From NCBI GenBank assembly GCA_041441915.1, contig JASDRS010000006.1, positions 157,391 to 221,390 of the forward strand: a stretch of 64,000 nucleotides of DNA. Reading direction: 5' to 3'. How positions within the stretch are numbered: the first letter of the stretch is position 1; every line of letters begins with the position of its first letter. Below the pieces are notes generated by a model. The model was not told the DNA's origin and did no database searches. It saw nothing but the letters and a program-made list of their open reading frames with translations. The stretch comes from UBA10365 sp041441915 (GTDB lineage Bacteria; Pseudomonadota; Alphaproteobacteria; Rhodobacterales; Rhodobacteraceae). Of this stretch, positions 10,301 to 18,930 are shown piece by piece. A program made the position numbers and the translations under genes.

Positions 10301-10700
10301 ATCTGACACACCCGAGGGTGAAACGATTGCCCGCGAGGCTATGGATTTACTTGATAATCCAGCGCTCGACTTTGTGTTTGGCCCATGCTCTTTCGCGGAA
10401 GTTTCTATCACAGCCAGTGTCGATGGCTTTCCGATACTGGGCAAGATTGACCGATTGGTGGTCATGCCAGATTATATTCTGGCTGTTGATTTCAAGTCAA
10501 ACCGCCTGCAGCCGGCGCTGGCCAAGGATGTTCCGCTTGGTATCTTGGCGCAAATGCGCGCCTATGCATTGGCTTTGGCGAAAATTTACCCGAACCTGCC
10601 CATTCGCACGGCAATCCTTTGGACCAAAACAGGCCAACTAATGAAGATTGATCAAGAAATTTTAGATCGCCTACCCTCGATCAGCGTACAAAGGGTTTAA
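7380..10700 (+). CDS. addA: Double-strand break repair helicase-nuclease AddA
   Basis: UvrD/RecB-type superfamily 1 helicase with a C-terminal nuclease, 1106 residues. Walker A is SANAGSGKT at about residues 24-32. The helicase motif II is LVDEAQDTSPAQW, with the usual GDKKQSIYSFQGA (motif III) after it and a SVHGAKGLEAPIV (motif V) further on. The nuclease motif ILAVDFKSNR lies near the C-terminus. It partners AddB, encoded immediately upstream with overlapping stop and start codons. In the Rhodobacterales genomes I recall, trxA follows or adjoins addA; here it is about 20 kb away, and mutS comes next instead. The 183-base gap to mutS has no recognisable gene. Confidence 0.95.
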   Translation: MIPLGDASLRQIEAANPKASTWLSANAGSGKTKVLIDRVALSLLEGVEPARILCLTYTKAAASEMQVRLFERLGKWAMSEEQGLQKELAQLGVLGPFGSDKLAAARQLFARAIETPGGLRIQTIHSFCASLLRRFPLEAGVSPLFMEMDERSATLMRQEIVDDMALESACQEVADMAAGYSSEDFDGLMQAIIKHQSDFSAPLSVTDIWASFGLAPNFSIEGFLGQVFLGVEVALFKTIIPILRSDGITMVRLADVLAKVDWQNPSSADYEALKGAMLTKSGNNAGQPNLKIPTKKSKDEMGDLAHDLVAFMRRLADARESELGLFAAQRTLALHRFARAFLPLYHLRKNERAALDFDDLINRAGSLLTEPSVAQWVLFRLDGGVDHILVDEAQDTSPAQWKVIELLAQEFTSGKGARDINRTIFVVGDKKQSIYSFQGADVGAFDRMKLHFSQRLSESNQPLKDLALEHSFRSAPAILALVDSCFNIDGRKALGGDFKHLAHDSDMPSIIELWPVIEKSSAPEKGSWDDPVDLVQDTHHTARLGHVVAKRIKDMIDAGTRIHVKGSLRAVHEGDFLILVRSRSEVFTQIIRACKAQGLAVAGADRLNLSAELAVKDIASLLGFLATPEDCLSLAEALRSPLLGLSEANLYSLAYMRKGYLWAELRQSDKHSETLKVLNDLRDQADYLRPYDIIERILTRHQGRQRLLTRLGPEAEDGIDALLSQALIYEQTDVPSLTGFLTFLQSDDVQIKRQMNNAARQIRVMSVHGAKGLEAPIVILPDCADKSPIDSDELITLESGLLSWKTSKFSSPKIIKDARQKRQDQAQDEELRLLYVALTRAQSHLIVAAAGRTTGANAWYNQIQVAMRAIGAATQADGRMIYTQGVWPTPLRAAASSPDIGVTLPDWARLPAVKPQRPLQAVSPSGLTGAKAVAGPQEDSDFDATSYGTLVHLLLEYFPQATKAARPALAAKLLSDTPEGETIAREAMDLLDNPALDFVFGPCSFAEVSITASVDGFPILGKIDRLVVMPDYILAVDFKSNRLQPALAKDVPLGILAQMRAYALALAKIYPNLPIRTAILWTKTGQLMKIDQEILDRLPSISVQRV

Positions 10701-10883
10701 TCTGTGCAGCAATCGCATTATCAGCCTTGTCTGGCCCAACTTTGGTCAAAGTCGAAATCACGGTTTTTGCGGGTGGTTGCTTTTGGTGTGCCATTAAGTG
10801 ATTATCATACGTAAATAGATAGATTTGCCGCTTTTCCATTGCCCTTGGGTTTTGTAGTGTTTCCCAATTAAGCGGAGGCACAA

Positions 10884-13541
10884 GTGCAAGACGACAGCGT
10901 AACACCAATGATGGCCCAGTACCTAGAGATCAAAGCCGAACATCAAGGCGCGATCCTTTTTTATCGCATGGGCGACTTTTATGAGATGTTCTTTCAAGAT
11001 GCGCATCTCGCCGCCGAAGCGCTAGATATTGCCCTTACCAAACGCGGCAAACATCAAGGCAAAGATATTTCGATGTGTGGCGTGCCTTATCATGCGGCAG
11101 AAGGCTATCTTTTAACGCTTATTCGTAAAGGCTTCCGCGTGGCGATTGCTGAGCAAATGGAAAACCCCGCCGAAGCCAAAAAGCGAGGCTATAAATCGGT
11201 TGTGCGGCGGGAAGTTGTACGGTTGGTAACGCCCGGCACCTTGACCGAAGACAGCCTGCTTGAGCCACGACGTCATAATTTCCTGGCCGCTTTTGCTCAG
11301 GTGCGGGATGCTTGTGCCTTATCTTGGGTTGATATATCAACGGGTGAGTTTAGCGTGACCACTTGCCCGCTGCCCAAGCTCGCACCTGAACTGGCTCGCC
11401 TTGCCCCGCGGGAGCTTTTGGTGATGGACGAAGGCGATGAAACGCTTTCAGAACTCTTGGCAGAGCTAGGGACCACGGTCACGCCTGCTACTAAATCAAC
11501 TTTTGACAGCGCTTCTGGTGAAAAGAAGCTTTGTAACTTTTTTAATGTAACTTCTCTTGAGGCTTTTGGCGGCTTTGGTCGCGCCGAACTGTCTGCAATG
11601 GGTGCAGTTCTTAACTATCTTGACTTAACGCAAAGGGGCAATATGCCGCTTTTGCGCCCTCCGGTTAAAGAAAACCTGGGCGGTGTCATGCAAATTGACG
11701 GCGCAACACGGCGCAACTTGGAACTGACCTCCAGCCTAAGTGGTGCACCTAATGGTGCGCTTTTAACCACGATTGACCGCACCATCACAGCCAGCGGTGC
11801 GCGGCTATTAGAGCGGCGGCTTTCAAGCCCTTCTTGCGATTTGCAGGTAATTGAACAGCGACTGCAGGCCGTAAAATTTTTGCTCGGTGCCCCACGTCAG
11901 CGCGATGATTGGCGCGTTGCGTTGCGCCGAATTCCTGATATAGACCGCGCTTTGTCGCGCTTGGCTCTGGGGCGCGGCGGCCCGCGCGATCTGGCCGCCA
12001 TTCGCAACGGCCTAGAACAAGCTCAGGCCATTTTTACCAAACAGCCCACCCAAACCCCCAAAGTTTTGGCGGAGGCCTTGGCCGCTTTGGGCGGATTTCA
12101 ATCCCTGTTGTCTGCGTTGCAAAATGCGTTGGTCGCAGAGCCACCACTTATCACCCGCGACGGCGGATTTATTGCTTCATCATATGATGCAGAACTTGAT
12201 CAAACCCGGCTGTTGCGCGACGAGGGTCGAGGCGTAATTGCGCGGATGCAGGTTGATTACATGGCGGAAACGGGGATCAACACGTTAAAGATCAAACACA
12301 ATAATGTGCTGGGCTATTTCATCGAAACCACAGCCACTTATGCCAAAAAAATGCTTTCTGAGCCCCTTTCTGCACGGTTCATTCACCGCCAGACGACAGC
12401 TGGTCAGGTGCGCTTTACCACGCTCGAACTTTCTGAACTTGAAGCCCGCATTTTAAATTCCGCAAACCATGTGCTTGATATTGAAAAGCGCCTGTTTTTC
12501 GAAATTTCGACGCTGGTGCTTTACCAAACCGGGCCGGTTGCCGCCGCAGCACGGGCTTTGGCCGAGTTAGACTTGGTAGCGGGACTTGCGGATTTGGCGG
12601 CGTCAGAAAATTGGGTTGCACCAAAACTCGACCAAAGCCGCTGTTTTGATATTAGCGGTGGACGCCATCCAGTGGTAGAGCGTGCGCTCCGCAAACAAAG
12701 TGGTGCGCCCTTTGTGGCCAACGATTGTACGCTGAACGCGGGCGATCATGCAGCAATTTGTTTGCTGACGGGCCCGAATATGGCAGGGAAGTCCACCTTT
12801 TTGCGGCAAAATGCGTTGATTGCAATTTTGGCGCAAATGGGCAGCTTTGTACCCGCGACGTCGGCCCATATTGGTCTTGTATCTCAGGTTTTTAGTCGCG
12901 TTGGCGCGTCTGATGATTTGGCGCGGGGTCGGTCGACCTTTATGGTCGAAATGGTTGAAACAGCCGCCATTCTTAATCAGGCCGATGACAGGTCATTAGT
13001 GATCTTAGATGAAATCGGCCGCGGAACTGCCACGTATGACGGGCTGTCTATTGCTTGGGCTACGCTTGAACATTTGCACGACGTGAACAAATGCCGTGGC
13101 CTGTTTGCCACCCATTACCATGAAATTACTGCACTTAGCGATCGGCTTCCAGGCGTGGAAAACGCCACTGTTTCGGTGAAAGAGTGGCAAGGTGACGTGA
13201 TCTTTTTGCATGAAGTGCGTAAGGGTGTTGCGGATCGGTCTTACGGCGTGCAAGTGGCACGACTGGCTGGCTTGCCCCCCGTTGTGATTGCGCGGGCAAA
13301 ATTTATACTTGCGACTCTTGAATCGGGCGCACACGAGGGTGAAGGAAAGGCAAAAATATCAATCGATGATCTGCCTTTATTTTCAGCCTGTGTTAGCGCT
13401 CCACAAATTACTCCACAACTATCAGCCCTAGAAGACCGCATGAAAACAATTTTTCCAGACAGCCTTACGCCAATTGACGCGCTTAGTTTGCTTTACGAAT
13501 TGCGCGCCTTGGCGGACAGCAAAGACGCGCAAAAACCGTAA
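10884..13541 (+). CDS. mutS: DNA mismatch repair protein MutS
   Basis: Mismatch recognition ATPase of 885 residues. The N-terminal mismatch-reading motif is present as GDFYEMF (the Phe that stacks on the mispair and the adjacent Glu). The C-terminal ATPase has Walker A GPNMAGKST and the Walker B region VILDEIGRGTATYDG, followed by FATHYHE. The length is typical. The start is GTG at 10884 with GGAGG at 10872-10876, and the N-terminus DDSVTPMMAQY agrees with the family. The gene stands alone in its orientation and converges with grpE. I recall glnD as the common next gene in this order; it is not here. Confidence 0.96.
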   Translation: MQDDSVTPMMAQYLEIKAEHQGAILFYRMGDFYEMFFQDAHLAAEALDIALTKRGKHQGKDISMCGVPYHAAEGYLLTLIRKGFRVAIAEQMENPAEAKKRGYKSVVRREVVRLVTPGTLTEDSLLEPRRHNFLAAFAQVRDACALSWVDISTGEFSVTTCPLPKLAPELARLAPRELLVMDEGDETLSELLAELGTTVTPATKSTFDSASGEKKLCNFFNVTSLEAFGGFGRAELSAMGAVLNYLDLTQRGNMPLLRPPVKENLGGVMQIDGATRRNLELTSSLSGAPNGALLTTIDRTITASGARLLERRLSSPSCDLQVIEQRLQAVKFLLGAPRQRDDWRVALRRIPDIDRALSRLALGRGGPRDLAAIRNGLEQAQAIFTKQPTQTPKVLAEALAALGGFQSLLSALQNALVAEPPLITRDGGFIASSYDAELDQTRLLRDEGRGVIARMQVDYMAETGINTLKIKHNNVLGYFIETTATYAKKMLSEPLSARFIHRQTTAGQVRFTTLELSELEARILNSANHVLDIEKRLFFEISTLVLYQTGPVAAAARALAELDLVAGLADLAASENWVAPKLDQSRCFDISGGRHPVVERALRKQSGAPFVANDCTLNAGDHAAICLLTGPNMAGKSTFLRQNALIAILAQMGSFVPATSAHIGLVSQVFSRVGASDDLARGRSTFMVEMVETAAILNQADDRSLVILDEIGRGTATYDGLSIAWATLEHLHDVNKCRGLFATHYHEITALSDRLPGVENATVSVKEWQGDVIFLHEVRKGVADRSYGVQVARLAGLPPVVIARAKFILATLESGAHEGEGKAKISIDDLPLFSACVSAPQITPQLSALEDRMKTIFPDSLTPIDALSLLYELRALADSKDAQKP

Positions 13542-13549
13542 GGTTATCA

Positions 13550-14107
13550 CTAGTGAGCGTTGGACGACACGCCTACTTGAGCAGGGCGCAGCAGACGATC
13601 ATGAAGCATGAAGCCTTCGGTCATGATCTGAATAATATGGCCTGCTTTTGTATCCACAACTGGAGCCTCGAACATGGCTTGATGCACTTGCGGATCAAAT
13701 GCATCGCCAAGAGCAGGTGCGATTGGTGTGACGCCGTGTTTGGTCATCACGGTCAAAAGCTCGCGCAGCGTTAGATCAATGCCTTCGATCAGTGCGCTAT
13801 GCCCTTCGCGTTGTTCATCAGTGATGGCGCTTAGTGCGCGCTGGAGGTTGTCGTAAACTGGTAAAAGATCGCGTGCGAGCTTGGTGCCACCATATTGCTC
13901 TGCTTCACGCCGATCACGCTCTCCACGCTTGCGTGTATTTTCAGCATCTGCCAATGCGCGCATAAAGCGATCACGAAACTCGTCGCGCTCTGCGCGCAGC
14001 GCATCAAGTGTCTCGCCAATGGGCTCGTCTGAACCTTGAACCTCTTCAGGCTGAACTTCTGGCGTTTGGGGTTCTAGATCTGCTGGATCAACCTGATCTT
14101 GAGCCAT
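13550..14107 (-). CDS. grpE: Nucleotide exchange factor GrpE
   Basis: Co-chaperone that releases ADP from DnaK. It has 185 residues from ATG 14107, which is preceded by a good ribosome binding site (GAGGAATAAAA on the minus strand). The longer reading to 14137 would overlap hrcA and add ten residues with no family likeness. The N-terminal third is acidic and rich in Glu and Gln, followed by a helical region and a C-terminal beta domain with DAFDPQVHQAMFE and RLLRPAQVGVS, the expected GrpE end. It lies 16 bases downstream of the hrcA stop codon, the common hrcA-grpE pairing. I found no CIRCE inverted repeat in front of hrcA, so heat-shock control by HrcA itself is not evident here. Confidence 0.95.
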   Translation of the reverse strand: MAQDQVDPADLEPQTPEVQPEEVQGSDEPIGETLDALRAERDEFRDRFMRALADAENTRKRGERDRREAEQYGGTKLARDLLPVYDNLQRALSAITDEQREGHSALIEGIDLTLRELLTVMTKHGVTPIAPALGDAFDPQVHQAMFEAPVVDTKAGHIIQIMTEGFMLHDRLLRPAQVGVSSNAH

Positions 14108-14123
14108 TTTTATTCCTCTTTTA

Positions 14124-15194
14124 TTAAACGCCGCCACGGTCTGATACCAGGCGGCCTACCAACTGCGCCGTATAGTCAACGATTGGCACGATCCGCCCAT
14201 AGTTCAATCGTGTGGGACCGATGACGCCAACAGCACCTATAATCTTTCGTTCAGCGTTCATATAGGGAGAGATGACCAAAGAGGAACCCGAAAGTGAAAA
14301 AAGTTTGTTTTCTGAGCCAATAAAAATGCGCATGCCCTCGCCTGCTTCGGTAAGTTCTAAAAATTCAGCGATATCGCGCTTGCGTTCTAAATCGTCGAAA
14401 AGATTACGAATTCGCTCAAAATCAACAGCTTGGCCTGATTCTTCGATCAAATTTGCTTGACCGCGGACGATCAGACGTTCCGATGGTTCGCCAGCGTTTT
14501 CCCAAAGCGCCAAACCACCATCGACGAGCGCACGCGCCAGCGAATCAATTTCTTGCCTGCGGCTTTGCATTTCAAGGGCAATTCTTTGGCGTAGCTCCGA
14601 CAGGGTTTTGCCGTCAGCCAAAGAGTTAAGAAAATTTGCGGCCTCGCGCATGGATGACGGGGTTTGACCAGGAGGTGGCGTGAAAATTCGGTTTTCAACG
14701 TGACCATTGGTAAAGACCAAAACCACAAGAACCCGGTCAACGGCCAAACTTACAAATTCAATATGGCGAATGGTGGCATTATGCTTGGGCGCCAAAACAA
14801 CTGACGCGCCGTGGGTAATGCCCGACAGGGTTGCACTGATATTATCGAGCATAGTTGTGACATCTGCATTATTATTTTCTGAATTTGCATCCATTTTCTG
14901 GCGATCTTCGAGTGCCACATCGCCGACCTCTAGAAGGCCATCAACAAACATCCGCAAACCAAGCTGTGTCGGTATACGCCCTGCTGAGGTATGAGGGCTG
15001 TCAAGTAGACCCAAAATCTCAAGGTCTTGCATCACATTACGAATGGTTGCGGGGCTGATCTGTTCGGACATGCTACGTGTAAGTGTTCGCGATCCCATCG
15101 GATCTCCCGATGCAAGGTACCCTTCGACTACACGACGAAAGACTTCGCGTGATCGTTCGTTTAGCTCGGATAAAATACTTGGCGCGTCATGCAT
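14124..15194 (-). CDS. hrcA: Heat-inducible transcription repressor HrcA
   Basis: Repressor of class I heat-shock operons (groESL, often dnaK) that binds CIRCE elements and is kept active by GroEL. 356 residues. The N-terminal winged helix reads ERSREVFRRVVEGYLA followed by SPATIRNVMQDLEILGLL, then HTSAGRIPTQLGLR, all strongly conserved in HrcA. The C-terminus NYGRIVPIVDYTAQLVGRLV also matches. The ATG at 15194 gives the normal N-terminus. It is divergent from rph with only about 109 bases between the starts, and it leads into grpE. No target operator is visible in this intergenic gap, so its regulated operons must be elsewhere. Confidence 0.95.
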   Translation of the reverse strand: MHDAPSILSELNERSREVFRRVVEGYLASGDPMGSRTLTRSMSEQISPATIRNVMQDLEILGLLDSPHTSAGRIPTQLGLRMFVDGLLEVGDVALEDRQKMDANSENNNADVTTMLDNISATLSGITHGASVVLAPKHNATIRHIEFVSLAVDRVLVVLVFTNGHVENRIFTPPPGQTPSSMREAANFLNSLADGKTLSELRQRIALEMQSRRQEIDSLARALVDGGLALWENAGEPSERLIVRGQANLIEESGQAVDFERIRNLFDDLERKRDIAEFLELTEAGEGMRIFIGSENKLFSLSGSSLVISPYMNAERKIIGAVGVIGPTRLNYGRIVPIVDYTAQLVGRLVSDRGGV

Positions 15195-15303
15195 ATTAAA
15201 ATTCCTAGACTTTTAGATGTCATGTTCGGGCTTAAACATCAATATCACTTGCATCCTTTGGCTATGGCGGGATATTTGGCTTAAATATTTGAAAGGAAAG
15301 CCT

Positions 15304-16017
15304 ATGCGCCCCTCTGGTCGTCAAATAAATGAAATGCGCTCTATCAGCATTGAAATTGGTGTAATGAAGCATGCTGAGGGCTCTTGCCTGATAAAGATGG
15401 GTGAAACCCATGTTCTCTGCTCAGCCACGATTGAAGATCGTGCGCCACCCTTTCTGAAAAATACGGGTTTGGGCTGGGTAACGGCAGAATATGGCATGTT
15501 GCCGCGCGCCACCAACAGCCGCAACCGCCGCGAGGCTGCAGCGGGCAAGCAAACCGGTCGCACACAGGAAATTCAGCGCTTAATCGGGCGCGCTTTGAGG
15601 GCGGGAGTTGATCGCTCGGCTTTGGGCGAGCGGCAGATCGTGGTTGACTGCGATGTAATTCAGGCTGATGGCGGCACCAGATGCGCATCCATCACTGGGG
15701 GTTGGGTTGCACTTCGTTTGGCTGCGAATCAGCTTTTAAAGACAGGCGCTGTGACGTCAGATCCTGTGATTGACCATGTGGCCGCAATTTCTTGCGGTAT
15801 TTATGCTGGTCAGGAGGTTTTAGACTTAGACTACGACGAAGACAGCAATGCGGGCACAGATGGAAATTTTATAATGACCGGTTCAGGTCGTATGATAGAG
15901 ATACAAATGTCGGCCGAAGGCGCCACTTTTTCACGAGAAGAGATGAATGCGCTAATCGATCATGCGGAAACAGGTTCCAAGCTTTTGATTGCAGCGCAAA
16001 AGGCTGCCCTAGGCTGA
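15304..16017 (+). CDS. rph: Ribonuclease PH
   Basis: Phosphorolytic 3'-to-5' exoribonuclease that trims tRNA 3' ends. The chosen ATG at 15304 gives the canonical start [12 protein letters not shown] and 237 residues, the family length; a frame extension to 15217 adds 29 unrelated residues. AAAGGAAAG just before the start is the ribosome binding site. Recognisable blocks are [30 protein letters not shown] and [12 protein letters not shown], the last two being the phosphate and RNA-binding region. Its stop codon overlaps the rdgB start by one base (TGATG), so the two are coupled. Confidence 0.95.
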   Translation: MRPSGRQINEMRSISIEIGVMKHAEGSCLIKMGETHVLCSATIEDRAPPFLKNTGLGWVTAEYGMLPRATNSRNRREAAAGKQTGRTQEIQRLIGRALRAGVDRSALGERQIVVDCDVIQADGGTRCASITGGWVALRLAANQLLKTGAVTSDPVIDHVAAISCGIYAGQEVLDLDYDEDSNAGTDGNFIMTGSGRMIEIQMSAEGATFSREEMNALIDHAETGSKLLIAAQKAALG

Positions 16018-16625
16018 TGCGACGATTTACCGAACCCAATCTCCTGATTGCTACCCATAACGCGGGAAAGTTGGATGAAATCACCCAGTTGCTTGCGCCC
16101 TTTGGAACCAACGTTGTATCTGCTGGCTTTTTGGGTTTAGTGGAGCCTGAAGAAACCGAAGATGATTTCATTGGCAACGCACGCATTAAGGCACATTTTG
16201 CCGCCCGCGCTACCGGACTGCCCGCTTTAGCTGACGACTCTGGTATCAGTATTGATGATTTAGGGGGCGCGCCCGGGGTTAATACCGCCGATTGGGCTCA
16301 AACGCCAAATGGCCGTGATTTTGTAATGGCGATGACGAAAACTTGGGCCCTACTTGAAGGGGCAAGGGCCCCTGCGCTTAGAAGAGCACAGTTTCGCTGC
16401 ACTTTGGTTTTAGCGTGGCCTGATCGGCATGACGAAGTGTTCGAGGGGATTATGCCAGGCCAAGTGGTTTGGCCGATGCGGGGCGATCAAGGCCACGGAT
16501 ATGACCCGATTTTTCAACCTGACGGCTATGATGTCACCTTTGGCGAGATGGAGCGCTGGCAAAAAAATCTGATTAGTCATCGCGCCGATGCCTTTCAAAA
16601 ATTGGTAAAGGGGTGTTTTTTATGA
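16017..16625 (+). CDS. rdgB: XTP/dITP pyrophosphatase RdgB (Ham1 family)
   Basis: House-cleaning nucleotide pyrophosphatase that removes dITP, XTP and related deaminated purine nucleotides. 202 residues from ATG 16017. The N-terminal substrate loop is LLIATHNAGKLDEI, the metal-binding region is ALADDSGISIDDLGGAPGV, and the GHGYDPIF and SHRADAF motifs close the active site. The start overlaps the rph stop and the gene's own stop overlaps the start of a 38-codon micro-ORF (ATGA at 16622-16625). The open frame reaches back to 15792, but that part lies inside rph and is not used. Confidence 0.95.
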   Translation: MRRFTEPNLLIATHNAGKLDEITQLLAPFGTNVVSAGFLGLVEPEETEDDFIGNARIKAHFAARATGLPALADDSGISIDDLGGAPGVNTADWAQTPNGRDFVMAMTKTWALLEGARAPALRRAQFRCTLVLAWPDRHDEVFEGIMPGQVVWPMRGDQGHGYDPIFQPDGYDVTFGEMERWQKNLISHRADAFQKLVKGCFL

Positions 16626-16738
16626 ACGAAGTATCAACGGAATCACCCATTGAAGCGGAAATGACCTATACTTGGGCGATTTATAGATTTATAAAGGGCC
16701 TTGGTATTTTGTGTCGGGTGTTATGGGACTTTTTATAA
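16622..16738 (+). CDS. Possible 38-residue micro-protein coupled to rdgB
   Basis: A short open frame starts at ATG 16622, overlapping the rdgB stop by four bases in the ATGA arrangement used throughout this operon, and ends at TAA 16738. The product would have an acidic start (ESPIEAE) and a hydrophobic, basic tail (YRFIKGLGILCRVLW) that could be an amphipathic membrane helix. I do not recognise it. It may be a real small protein, a remnant of a longer gene between rdgB and hemW, or chance. The start overlap is the main argument for it. Confidence 0.3.
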   Translation: MNEVSTESPIEAEMTYTWAIYRFIKGLGILCRVLWDFL

Positions 16739-16742
16739 AACC

Positions 16743-16826
16743 ATGATCATGCTGGAACTTATCACCGATCAGTCTCACTATTGCTTTGCCACGATTGGCG
16801 GCGTTTCTGCATTTAAGGGCGCATGA
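16743..16826 (+). CDS. Possible 27-residue leader peptide overlapping the hemW start
   Basis: A second tiny frame runs from ATG 16743 to TGA 16824-16826, and its stop overlaps the first ATG of hemW (16823) as ATGA. It would link translation from the preceding micro-ORF to hemW. The sequence (ending GGVSAFKGA) has no family resemblance I know. At this length chance is a real possibility; only the position makes it worth recording. Confidence 0.2.
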   Translation: MIMLELITDQSHYCFATIGGVSAFKGA

Positions 16827-17983
16827 TGGACGACTGGCAGAATGGCGGCTTTGGGCTTTATGTTCATTGGCCCTTTTGTCAGTCAAAATGCCCTTATTGC
16901 GATTTCAACAGCCATGTGGTGGCAAAGATTGATCAAGATGTTTGGCTCAAGGCCTATTTGAGCGAAATTGACCGATTAGCAGTTGAAACCAAGGGCAGGT
17001 TTTTGAACTCGGTTTTCTTTGGTGGCGGCACGCCGTCTTTGATGGAGCCGCGCGTGGTTGGCGCAATCTTAGCGCGGGTCCAAAGCCACTGGGCTTTGGC
17101 AAATGATATTGAGGTCACACTGGAAGCCAACCCGACCTCCGTCGAGGCGGGGCGGTTTATGGGTTACCGGGACGCTGGGGTGAACCGTGTTTCCATGGGA
17201 GTTCAGGCCCTGAATGACCTTGATCTCAAAGCTCTTGGACGGTTGCATTCGGTGACAGAAGCAGTACAAGCATATGATATAGCACAGAAAATTTTTGATC
17301 GTGTTAGCTTTGACCTGATTTATGCACGCCAAAACCAGTCATTAAATGATTGGAAAAATGAGCTGCGGTTAGCCTTAAGTTTGGCGTCAGATCATTTGTC
17401 TTTATACCAATTGACAGTGGAAGACGGCACCACTTTTGGCGACCGACTGAAACGTGGAGGACTTAAAGGCCTGCCAGATGACGATATGGCCGCAGATTTT
17501 TATGCGATAACCCAAGATATTTGCGGCGCGGCGGGGATGAATAGCTATGAAGTGTCAAACTATGCAAAAGACGGCGCGCAGTCGCGGCATAATTTGATTT
17601 ATTGGCGGGCTGGTGACTATATGGGCATTGGGCCTGGTGCTCATGGCCGGCTGACGCTTATGGGGCAAAGGTTGTCGTGCGAATCTGCGAAATCGCCATC
17701 TTTGTGGCTGGGAAAAGTGTTTAAGAAAAACAATGGCGAAACACCAAGGGCTAATATCAATTTAAGAGAGCAGGCTGATGAATATTTAATGATGTCCCTT
17801 AGATTGGCCGAGGGCATGAATATGGCACGCTATGCGCGCCTTGCTGGTCGCCCTATTTCAACTGCGAAAAAGCAGCATTTAAGCGAAATTGGGATGATAA
17901 GTTTCGATAACGATCAAATCATAGCCACAACGTCTGGCCGTATGGTCTTAAACACTTTGATTGCCGATCTTGCGACTGCGTGA
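16823..17983 (+). CDS. hemW: Radical SAM family heme chaperone HemW
   Basis: Radical SAM protein of 386 residues, formerly called a coproporphyrinogen oxidase-like enzyme, thought to hand heme to acceptor proteins. The iron-sulfur motif is FCQSKCPYC with Cys19, Cys23 and Cys26 in the HemW spacing; HemN's extra cysteine is absent. FFGGGTPSL and EANPTSVE follow as in the family, and the HemN C-terminal region (LREQADEYLMMSLRL, EGM) is present. Two ATGs (16823 and 16826) compete for the start. It ends exactly where the convergent parB ends, with no base between the two stop codons. Confidence 0.93.
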   Translation: MMDDWQNGGFGLYVHWPFCQSKCPYCDFNSHVVAKIDQDVWLKAYLSEIDRLAVETKGRFLNSVFFGGGTPSLMEPRVVGAILARVQSHWALANDIEVTLEANPTSVEAGRFMGYRDAGVNRVSMGVQALNDLDLKALGRLHSVTEAVQAYDIAQKIFDRVSFDLIYARQNQSLNDWKNELRLALSLASDHLSLYQLTVEDGTTFGDRLKRGGLKGLPDDDMAADFYAITQDICGAAGMNSYEVSNYAKDGAQSRHNLIYWRAGDYMGIGPGAHGRLTLMGQRLSCESAKSPSLWLGKVFKKNNGETPRANINLREQADEYLMMSLRLAEGMNMARYARLAGRPISTAKKQHLSEIGMISFDNDQIIATTSGRMVLNTLIADLATA

Positions 17984-18913
17984 TCAGCTGTCAAAATCCT
18001 GTGACATCACCGACAGGCTACGACACAGGTTGTCCAGATCATCTAATTTTTTATAGCGAATTTGCAAAATTCCTGCTTCGCCGCCTGGTTCGTGGCTGAT
18101 GGTGACAGCCATTTTTAGATTAGCGGACAGATCAGCTTCGATCGCACGGGTGTCAGCGTCTTTTTCGTTTTGGGTGTTTTGGCGTTTAGAATTGGTTTTT
18201 TGGGGCTTTACCCCGTCACGCTTGGCCAACGCCTCGGTGTCACGCACGGAAAGATTACGAGATATCACCTGGAGAGCCAGTTCTGATGGGTTTTTAGCGG
18301 TGATCAAGGCGCGCGCATGACCTGCGGTTAACCTGCCCTGGCGCAAGTGGCCCTGCACATCATCTGGCAAGCTTAGTAGGCGCAAAAGATTGGCGATGTA
18401 GCTGCGGCTTTTGGACAAAGCTTCTGCCAGTTTTTCTTGGGTGTGGCCAAAGCTATCCATCAACTGACGAAAGGCCCTTGCCTCTTCAATTGGGTTTAAA
18501 TCAGCGCGCTGGATATTTTCAATGATGGCAACTTCAAGAACTTCAGTATCGTCAAACTCTCGCAAAACAACGGGTAGTTCGTGGATTTTGGCCATTTGGG
18601 CCGCGCGCCAGCGGCGTTCACCCGCAACGATTTCATACTTTCCCTCAGTTTTGGCAGACCGAACGATAATTGGCTGAATAAGGCCGTGTTGTCGCAAAGA
18701 CGCCGCCAGCTCTTCCAGAGAGTGAGCAGAAAAATCACGCCTAGGCTGCGCTGGATTTGGGATGATGTTTTCAACAGGAACTAGAAAATCAGCACGGCGA
18801 ACCTCGTTGGTAGCTGATTGTGGGGTCTCCAGCTCGTTAACTAGTGGCTCTATTTCTGCCATAAGGGCTGAAAGACCGCGGCCCAAACCATGACGTTCTG
18901 TTTTCTTTGTCAT
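17984..18913 (-). CDS. parB: Chromosome partitioning protein ParB
   Basis: Centromere-binding CTPase clamp of the ParABS system, 309 residues. The conserved start is GLGRGLSALM. Box I reads NIIPNPAQPRRDF; Box II, the CTP-binding part, is EIVAGERRWRAAQMA. A helix-turn-helix (HTQEKLAEALSKSRSYIANLLRLL) recognises parS. A basic, low-complexity linker precedes the C-terminal dimerisation domain. Two perfect parS sites lie 1.4 and 3.3 kb away at 20294-20309 and 22200-22215. The gene follows parA by 17 bases on the same strand. Confidence 0.96.
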   Translation of the reverse strand: MTKKTERHGLGRGLSALMAEIEPLVNELETPQSATNEVRRADFLVPVENIIPNPAQPRRDFSAHSLEELAASLRQHGLIQPIIVRSAKTEGKYEIVAGERRWRAAQMAKIHELPVVLREFDDTEVLEVAIIENIQRADLNPIEEARAFRQLMDSFGHTQEKLAEALSKSRSYIANLLRLLSLPDDVQGHLRQGRLTAGHARALITAKNPSELALQVISRNLSVRDTEALAKRDGVKPQKTNSKRQNTQNEKDADTRAIEADLSANLKMAVTISHEPGGEAGILQIRYKKLDDLDNLCRSLSVMSQDFDS

Positions 18914-18930
18914 CTATATACCTATTTCGA

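Noticed and set aside
10701..10883. Minus-strand frame overlapping the addA end (to 10908)
   Set aside because: Overlaps both addA and the mutS start, no ribosome binding site and no recognisable family; reads as chance.
15195..15303. CIRCE element in front of hrcA
   Set aside because: Looked for the TTAGCACTC-N9-GAGTGCTAA type in the hrcA-rph gap; not present.
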